Positions 58,888 to 64,000 of a stretch of DNA of 64,000 nt are shown in pieces. The position numbers and the translations under genes were made by a program. A model generated the notes under the pieces. It saw only the letters and a program-made list of their open reading frames with translations. It searched no databases and had not been told where the DNA came from. The stretch comes from Betaproteobacteria bacterium (lineage in GTDB: Bacteria; Acidobacteriota; Terriglobia; Acidiferrales; UBA7541). Location: positions 1 to 64,000 of the forward strand of contig CAJCHZ010000126.1 in NCBI GenBank assembly GCA_903970165.1. Direction: 5' to 3'. How positions within the stretch are numbered: the stretch's first letter is position 1; the number at the start of each line of letters is the position of its first letter.

Positions 58888-60279
58888 ATGGCCACAGACG
58901 TCGTAATGCCGCAGATGGGCGAAAGCATCTTTGAAGGAACGATCACTAAGTGGCTCAAGAAGCCCGGCGACAAAGTCGAGCGCGACGAGCCCCTGTTCGA
59001 AATTTCCACGGACAAAGTGGACGCCGAAATCCCTTCGCCCTCGGCCGGCGTGCTGAAAGAGATCAAGGTCAACGAAGGCCAGACCGTACCCATCCAGACA
59101 GTCGTCGCGGTCATTGATGGCGCAGGAGGCGCAGTAGCTTCCCCCGCGCCATCGGCGCCGGCTCCCGCGAAGGCGGCTCCGCCCGCACCGGCTCCTGCCG
59201 CGGTTGCTCCTCCTCCGCCTGCCAGGGCTGCTGCACCACCGGCCGCCGCTTCCGCGCTCGCCGCTTCTGCCGTTCCGCAACGCGCGGCCGGAGAGCGCAT
59301 TCACAGCTCCCCGCTTGTCCGCCGCATGGCCGCCGAACACGGCATTGACTTGGCCACCGTCCCAGGAACGGGCGCCGGCGGACGCATCAGCAAACAGGAC
59401 ATTGAAGCTGTCATCGCCGGGGCAGCTCCTCTCGTGGGTCTTCCGCAAAACGTTCCACCGCCGCCACCCGTGCGTTCCACGCCTCAGCCCCCGCCACCGT
59501 CCGTGGCGCCAGCGCCTCCGCCCGTTTCTGGCGGTCAGGTGCACGTGGCGTTCGAATCGGCGGTGCCCCGCGAAAAAATGTATTTCGGCAATTACTCCGT
59601 CGAGCCCATGAGCAACATGCGCCAGCGCATTGCCGAGCACATGGTGGCCTCGAAGCGCGTCTCTCCCCACGTTTACTCGGTCGACGAAATAGACATGACC
59701 AAGGTGGCCTCCTTGCGCGCCAAGTCCAAGGACGAATTTGAAAAGCGCTACGAGACCAAGCTGACCTTCATGCCTTTCTTCGTAAAAGCCGCTGTAGCCG
59801 GGCTCCGTGCGTTCCCTACGATGAACGCCTCGCTCGACGGCACCAGCGTCATCCTGCACAAGGAAATCAACATCGGCATCGCCGTAGCGCTCGACTGGGG
59901 CCTCATCGTCCCGGTCGTGAAAGGCGCCGATGAGAAGAACGTCCTCGGCATCCAACGTACCCTGAACGACCTTGCCGAGCGCGCGCGCGGCAAGAAGCTG
60001 AAACCCGAAGAAGTCCAGGAAGGCACCTTCTCTATTACCAATCCGGGAGTCTTCGGCGGTCTCTTCGGCCTCCCGGTCATCAGCCAGCCCAACGTCGGCA
60101 TCCTGGGTCTCGGCATGATCGAAAAGCGCCCCGTGGTGATCAATGACTCTATCGCCATCCGCTCGATGTGCTACGTTACGCTCAGCTACGATCACCGGGT
60201 CGTGGACGGCGCCGTCGCGCACCAGTTTCTTCACAAGGTGAAAGACACCCTCGAAAACTGGTCAGAACCGGTTCTCTAG
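58888..60279 (+). CDS. Dihydrolipoamide acyltransferase (E2)
   Basis: 463 residues forming the core of the complex. The N-terminal lipoyl domain (about 1-80) has K43 in FEISTDKVDAEIPS as lipoylation site. A Pro/Ala linker follows (about 85-130), a peripheral-subunit-binding domain (about 135-175, SSPLVRRMAAEHGIDLATVP), a second Pro-rich linker and the acyltransferase domain with the catalytic His in LSYDHRVVDGAVAHQFL. The ATG at 58888 has AGGAG at about 9 bases. It completes the operon with E3, LipB and E1. The acyl specificity (acetyl or branched chain) is not resolved. Confidence 0.96.
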   Translation: MATDVVMPQMGESIFEGTITKWLKKPGDKVERDEPLFEISTDKVDAEIPSPSAGVLKEIKVNEGQTVPIQTVVAVIDGAGGAVASPAPSAPAPAKAAPPAPAPAAVAPPPPARAAAPPAAASALAASAVPQRAAGERIHSSPLVRRMAAEHGIDLATVPGTGAGGRISKQDIEAVIAGAAPLVGLPQNVPPPPPVRSTPQPPPPSVAPAPPPVSGGQVHVAFESAVPREKMYFGNYSVEPMSNMRQRIAEHMVASKRVSPHVYSVDEIDMTKVASLRAKSKDEFEKRYETKLTFMPFFVKAAVAGLRAFPTMNASLDGTSVILHKEINIGIAVALDWGLIVPVVKGADEKNVLGIQRTLNDLAERARGKKLKPEEVQEGTFSITNPGVFGGLFGLPVISQPNVGILGLGMIEKRPVVINDSIAIRSMCYVTLSYDHRVVDGAVAHQFLHKVKDTLENWSEPVL

Positions 60280-60520
60280 GCCGCAACGCAGCCAAACATA
60301 CCCCCTTCCTTGGGCGCGGCAACCTAGCCTCTCAGGTCCGTGCCCGATGCAAACACCCTGTCGTGTATTCGGACATGTGTCCGGAAATGGAACCCATAAT
60401 TCCCGCAAGCGGTCTCCAAAATCCTTCCGAATGGCCCCGCCTGGCCCTCAAAGTACCAAAAACAAATGCCTTACATCAGACTCGAGGTGGAAGCCCGCCT
60501 GCCCTGCCAAGAACGCTTCT

Positions 60521-61711
60521 ATGGATACCATGCCCATACGAATTCTGATCGCCGACGACCAGCCCGATGTGCTGAACGCGCTTCGCCTTCTTCTGAAGGG
60601 CCACGGCTACGAGACCGAGGCCGTGGCGTCGCCGGCCGAGCTCCTGGGAGCTGTGTCGTCGCGCGAATTTGACCTCTTGCTGATGGATCTGAATTATGCC
60701 CGGGACACCACCTCCGGCCGCGAAGGCCTTGATCTGCTCGGCCAGCTAAAGAAAATCGAAGATGCTCCGGCCATTGTGGTGATGACCGGCTGGGCCACGG
60801 TCGGGCTTGCGGTCGAAGCCATGCAGTACGGTGTCGCCGATTTCGTCGAAAAACCATGGACCAACTCGCGCCTGCTCGAAATCCTGCAGAAGCAGGTGGT
60901 CCTGGGCCGCGAGCACCGTGCATCCCGCCGGCGCGCGGCGCAGGAAAACCTCGACCACCAGGAAATCGCGCACCAGTTCCACCAGCAGGAGCGGGAAGTA
61001 GCCGAAGGCCGCGCCATTCAGCAGGGCCTGCTACCCAAAACCATTCCTCAGCGCGCGGGCTATGAAATCGCTGGAGCCTGGCAGCCGGCGCAGAGCGTCG
61101 GCGGCGATTACTACGACGTCCTGGCGTTTGACGATGCGACACTCGGCCTGTGCATCGCGGACGTGGCAGGCAAGGGTCTTCCCGCCGCCTTGTTAATGTC
61201 CAACCTGCAAGCGGCGGTTCGCGGTCTGGCAGGACCATCCCTGTCTCCCGGCGGTCTCTGCGCGCGGCTTAATTCGCTCGTCTACCAAAACACCGGAACC
61301 GACCGCTTCATCACGTTTTTCTACGCGCACCTGGACACTCCGGCGGGCCTGCTGCGCTACACGAACGCCGGCCACAACGCGCCCATCCTGCTGCGCCGCG
61401 ACGGTTCGCATGAGCGCCTGCAAGCGGGTGGTGGTGTCCTGGGCGTCTTTCCACATCAGGAATTCTCCACCGGGTCTGCACAGCTCGCTCCCGGCGACCG
61501 CGTTCTCTTCTTCACCGATGGCGTAACGGAATCATGCGACCCCACAGGCGAGGAGTTTGGCGAAGCGCGTTTGCTTGATCTGCTTCAGGAACACCAGGCC
61601 GCGGCCGCTTCGGCTCTACCGGAAAAAATTCTGACCGCAGCCGGCAAATTCAGCCGCGGCCACTGGCACGACGACGCCACGCTGCTCGTCCTCGCCGTCA
61701 GGGAAGACTAA
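60521..61711 (+). CDS. Response regulator with PP2C (SpoIIE-like) phosphatase output
   Basis: 396 residues. The receiver (about 4-125) has LIADDQPDVLNALRLL, acceptor Asp in LLLMDLNYARDTTSG and VEKPWTN. A coiled linker (about 130-170) leads to the serine phosphatase domain: SVGGDYYDVLAF, CIADVAGKGLPAALLMSNLQ, YTNAGHNAPILLRRDG and LFFTDGVTESCDPTGEEFGE, with the metal-binding Asp residues. Such RsbU/RsbP-like proteins dephosphorylate anti-sigma-factor antagonists (STAS proteins). The ATG at 60521 is used; the frame is open upstream. It follows the E2 gene by 241 bases with no terminator that I can see. Confidence 0.9.
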   Translation: MDTMPIRILIADDQPDVLNALRLLLKGHGYETEAVASPAELLGAVSSREFDLLLMDLNYARDTTSGREGLDLLGQLKKIEDAPAIVVMTGWATVGLAVEAMQYGVADFVEKPWTNSRLLEILQKQVVLGREHRASRRRAAQENLDHQEIAHQFHQQEREVAEGRAIQQGLLPKTIPQRAGYEIAGAWQPAQSVGGDYYDVLAFDDATLGLCIADVAGKGLPAALLMSNLQAAVRGLAGPSLSPGGLCARLNSLVYQNTGTDRFITFFYAHLDTPAGLLRYTNAGHNAPILLRRDGSHERLQAGGGVLGVFPHQEFSTGSAQLAPGDRVLFFTDGVTESCDPTGEEFGEARLLDLLQEHQAAAASALPEKILTAAGKFSRGHWHDDATLLVLAVRED

Positions 61712-61745
61712 TTGGGTTTATCGGGTTTAAATCTCTTGGCGTGAC

Positions 61746-62412
61746 TCACTGAATCATCGGCTTCAGTTTCGCCACCCGCGCCGCGAAGCTCTCGAGCGCT
61801 ACCGGCTCGATACCCACCTCGCGCCGTGTATCCCGCACAAAACGACGCCGTCCGTCTTCCTCGTTTAACCGCACGTCGGTGACGGCCGTGAATTCACTGG
61901 CGAAGCGCGCCTTTCCCCGATTTTTTCCGCCGTGTACGCCAGAACTTTCGCATCGGCGGGCGCGCGAGTCACGCAAAGCGTCTGCCCAAAGCCGCGGGTT
62001 CCGTTCCGCCGATAGCCGCAATCCCGGCGCATGGGGTCTCCTGGAAACGTAAACTCTGCGGCGTGAAGCCCGCGTTCCCGCCTGCCCACAAGCGAGCCTG
62101 CCGGAAGACCTGCGCGCAATCCGCCCTCATGGCACCGCGGCTTCCGGGAGCTCTTGCTGGCCCGCCCGAGAGGGCCACATGGTCCGCGTACAGTCTTTCC
62201 AGTTCAGCGTCAAGATCAACCGCCAACACACCTTTTTACGGCGCCATTTGCAGCATGTTCGATAACGTGTTGTCCCCTGTCTCCAGCCTCTCCGCAATCC
62301 CGGCGCATAGCGAGAGGGGAATTGCAAACCCGCCTGGCACGGCAGTGGCTGGCGCGGCATCTCCATCGCCAAATCGTGCGTCAGCCGTTAGCTCTTCCCA
62401 AAGACAAAAAGC
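61746..62412 (-). pseudogene. Degraded gene, DUF3037-like
   Basis: No intact frame, but one ancestral protein can be followed across frames on the minus strand. The first part ends MLQMAP with a TAA near 62247 and continues in the same frame as GVLAVDLDAELERLYADHV. A frameshift near 62080-62090 leads to HAAEFTFPGDPMRRDCGYRR and PADAKVLAYTAEKIGE. A second near 61925 leads to SEFTAVTDVRLNEEDGRR and ESFAARVAKLKPMIQ followed by a stop. The GDPM--DYGYRRNGT and PADAKVLAYTA patterns recall DUF3037-type proteins of unknown function. One nonsense codon and two shifts argue for a dead gene, although sequencing error cannot be excluded. Confidence 0.6.
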
Positions 62413-62438
62413 GATGTTCCGGAACCCGGAACATCGCT
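62401..62438 (-). terminator. Strong intrinsic terminator behind the Lys/Ala-rich gene
   Basis: A perfect 13-bp stem (AGCGATGTTCCGG at 62410-62422 pairing with 62426-62438) with a 3-base loop. On the minus strand TTTTTGTCTTT follows. It ends transcription 83 bases after the stop of the gene at 62521-62835. Confidence 0.9.
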
Positions 62439-62520
62439 GTTATCTATAGCCTCTTGTTTCGTAACAGTCTGCCTGAGCCCAAGCCTTTCCCGGGAATCCA
62501 ACGACAATCGCCGCAAACGC

Positions 62521-62835
62521 TTACTTCTTTTTCTTCTTTCCCGCTTTCTTCGCCGCCTTCTTCGGTTTTGCCTTCGCCTTGGCTTTTGGCTTGGCCTTCT
62601 TGGCTGCCGCCTTGGCTTTTTTCTTCGGCGCCGGCTTTGCGGCCTTCTTGGCTGGCTTGGCTGTCGCCTTCGGCGCGGCTTTCGCTGCTGGAGCAGCCTC
62701 AGCCGGCTCCTCGTCTGTAATAAGAATTTCCTCTTCTTCCGTCTCTACAATCTCCTCCGCGCCGCCCAGCTCGTCCTCCTCCTCCAGCCGCGACAGCTCG
62801 TTGTCGTCTTCGAAATTGTCTTTCTCGATTGCCAT
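62521..62835 (-). CDS. Histone-H1-like Lys/Ala/Pro-rich protein with acidic N-terminus
   Basis: 104 residues from the ATG at 62835, with GGGAGG at 7 bases. The first 45 residues are strongly acidic (EEEDELGGAEEIVETEEEEI), and the rest is almost only Lys, Ala and Pro (KAAKPAPKKKAKAAAKKAKP), ending in KKKKK. Such tails are typical of H1-like proteins (HctA/AlgP/Lsr2-unrelated) that bind DNA or RNA nonspecifically, but a bipolar acidic-basic arrangement is unusual and could mediate protein condensation or self-inhibition. It has its own terminator. Confidence 0.82.
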   Translation of the reverse strand: MAIEKDNFEDDNELSRLEEEDELGGAEEIVETEEEEILITDEEPAEAAPAAKAAPKATAKPAKKAAKPAPKKKAKAAAKKAKPKAKAKAKPKKAAKKAGKKKKK

Positions 62836-63073
62836 CAAATCCTCCCGAGGGGGGAATCCATGGACCTGGGCCCATGGGACGCTGCCTCAGCTGGAGTCGC
62901 CCGCTCCCCTCCGCCGCAGCGCCGTTGTTATCGTACTCCTGCAAGGTTGTCAAGCATTCTGCGTCTTTGCCGCAAAAAACGCGTATTTCCAACCAGGCAA
63001 TCCTGCGGCAGTGTAGAGAAAGGCCAAGTACACACCGCGCCTATAATTCCATAACATATTGTAAATAAAAGAG

Positions 63074-64000
63074 TTAGTTGGGAACCACCACAGAAGCCTG
63101 GCTGCCCGGCCCGGTTCTCTGCGTAGCCGGCTTCTTCGAGCTGGTTTTTGCACGGCTGCGTTCCGGCGCGGTCTCCGGCATTCCCCCGACCGTGTAAATG
63201 CGCAGCACCATCCCACGGCTCACATGGCCGGTCTTCAGGTGATTCCAGTTGCGCACATCCTCTGTCGCTACGCTGAAGCGGTCCGCAATTCCCCCCAGCG
63301 TGTCGCCCTTGCGCACGCGATAGCGCACCAGCCTGCTCTTGGACTCCACCGGTGGTGGCGCCGGAATGATCAATTTCTCGCCCACGTCGAGCGCCGCATG
63401 CGCTTCCAGATTATTCGCTTGCGAAACCGCCGCCGGCGTCACGTGATATTTCTTCGCTATGCTCGTCAGCGTTTCGCCCGCTTCAATGCGATGCCGCCGC
63501 CAGCTCACCCATTTCTCCGCCGGAATATCCGCAATCTCCGCGGAAAATCTCTCCGCGGTGCCAACAGGAAGATGCAGCTCGAACGAAGGATCGTCAGGAG
63601 TCGCCAGCCGCAGCAGCTCCGGGTTCAAATTGCGCAGCGTGTCCACGTCCACGTCAATCGTTTCCGCCACCAGCCGCAGATCGATCGCCCGCCCCGGCTT
63701 TACGATATCCGTCGGTACCGGCTGCTCCGGATCAACCTGAATGCCGTAGTGCGCCGCATCCTTGGCGATCAGCGTGAGCGCCAGAATGATCGGCACGTAA
63801 TTCCGGGTCTCTTTCGGCAGCACATTGCGCTTATAGAGCTCCCAGAAATCCGCATACCCGGTGCGTTCGATACCCTTCTGCACGTTTCCCGGCCCGCAGT
63901 TGTACGCCGCCATCGCCAGGTACCAGTCGCCAAACTGTCCGTACAAATCCCGCAGATGCTGTGCCGCTGCCCGCGTGGCCTTTTCCGGATCCTGCCGTTC
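63074..64000 (-). CDS. mltD: MltD-type membrane-bound lytic transglycosylase with LysM repeats (N-terminal part missing)
   Basis: Cleaves peptidoglycan strands non-hydrolytically. The frame is open to the window edge, so the start and the catalytic Glu segment are outside. Visible parts are the end of the SLT domain (LYGQFGDWYLAMAAYNCGPG, the AAYN motif), the MltD linker YVPIILALTLIAKDAAHYGI, and three LysM-type units: IDVDVDTLRNLNPEL (about 110-165), RHRIEAGETLTSIAKKYHVT (about 180-220) and RYRVRKGDTLGGIADRFSVA (about 240-285), which bind glycan. The tail is basic and low-complexity. Confidence 0.93.
   Translation of the reverse strand, partial: ERQDPEKATRAAAQHLRDLYGQFGDWYLAMAAYNCGPGNVQKGIERTGYADFWELYKRNVLPKETRNYVPIILALTLIAKDAAHYGIQVDPEQPVPTDIVKPGRAIDLRLVAETIDVDVDTLRNLNPELLRLATPDDPSFELHLPVGTAERFSAEIADIPAEKWVSWRRHRIEAGETLTSIAKKYHVTPAAVSQANNLEAHAALDVGEKLIIPAPPPVESKSRLVRYRVRKGDTLGGIADRFSVATEDVRNWNHLKTGHVSRGMVLRIYTVGGMPETAPERSRAKTSSKKPATQRTGPGSQASVVVPN

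Noticed and set aside
58624..60234. Long open frame of about 536 codons on the minus strand
   Set aside because: Antisense to the E2 gene and the end of E1beta; no recognisable motif and an unnatural Gly/Arg composition.
1..64000. CRISPR array, prophage or insertion sequence
   Set aside because: I found no regularly spaced repeats, integrase, transposase or phage structural genes. The only tandem repeat seen is the three-copy 13-bp unit at 51527.

Overview
The window looks like a chromosomal contig of an Acidobacteriota bacterium (probably a Terriglobia/Acidobacteriia-type soil lineage), moderately GC-rich. The taxonomic pointers are lineage-typical families: a VWFA-related acidobacterial protein, a PadR regulator next to a duplicated orphan permease (ADOP), a REP-like CCCGAGCGAAGCGAGGG element and many secreted proteins of unknown role. 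I see no prophage, insertion sequence or CRISPR array. This assignment rests on recognised families, not on a database search.

Layout. 1-6.6 kb: the start of an RNase R gene, a three-hairpin terminator-like element, a secreted VWFA protein, an OmpA-type coiled-coil protein and a secreted GH9 glucanase. 6.7-15.2 kb: a PadR/ADOP pair, then a MerR regulator with two matching operators flanking it; the second drives a split MacAB-like exporter (small secreted protein, adaptor, ATPase, two permeases). 15.4-19.4 kb: a three-gene signalling operon whose kinase carries a complete ethylene-receptor-type copper-binding membrane domain. 19.4-32.2 kb: tRNA-Leu, an SDR, small membrane and secreted proteins, an APC permease translationally coupled to a PIG-L deacetylase, TPR and TIG/propeller secreted proteins, class II fructose bisphosphatase (glpX), a free-standing B3/B4 protein and tRNA-Val.

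32.5-45 kb: a PilZ/coiled-coil protein, aspartokinase, a GAF-GAF sigma-54 activator, a GH39-like glycosidase, a metallophosphoesterase, a TlpA-like thioredoxin with a cysteine-rich tail, a YeiH transporter, an M20 amidohydrolase and an exported RidA. 45.1-50.8 kb: a TetR regulator with a perfect palindrome in its promoter and a related site behind it, followed by a TolC/EmrA/EmrB tripartite exporter whose TolC is fused in frame to a STAS domain. 50.8-53.9 kb: an ECF-like sigma factor, prephenate dehydratase, DinB and two small proteins. 54.3-60.3 kb: a 2-oxoacid dehydrogenase operon (E3, LipB, E1alpha, E1beta, E2), making both the complex and the octanoyltransferase that starts its lipoylation. 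60.5-64 kb: a receiver-PP2C phosphatase, a decayed gene, a histone-H1-like Lys/Ala-rich protein with a strong terminator, and the C-terminal part of an MltD-type transglycosylase with LysM repeats.

The most notable systems are the ethylene/copper-sensor-like phosphorelay (15.4-19.4 kb), the MerR module with twin overlong-spacer promoters, and the STAS-TolC fusion in the TetR-controlled exporter.
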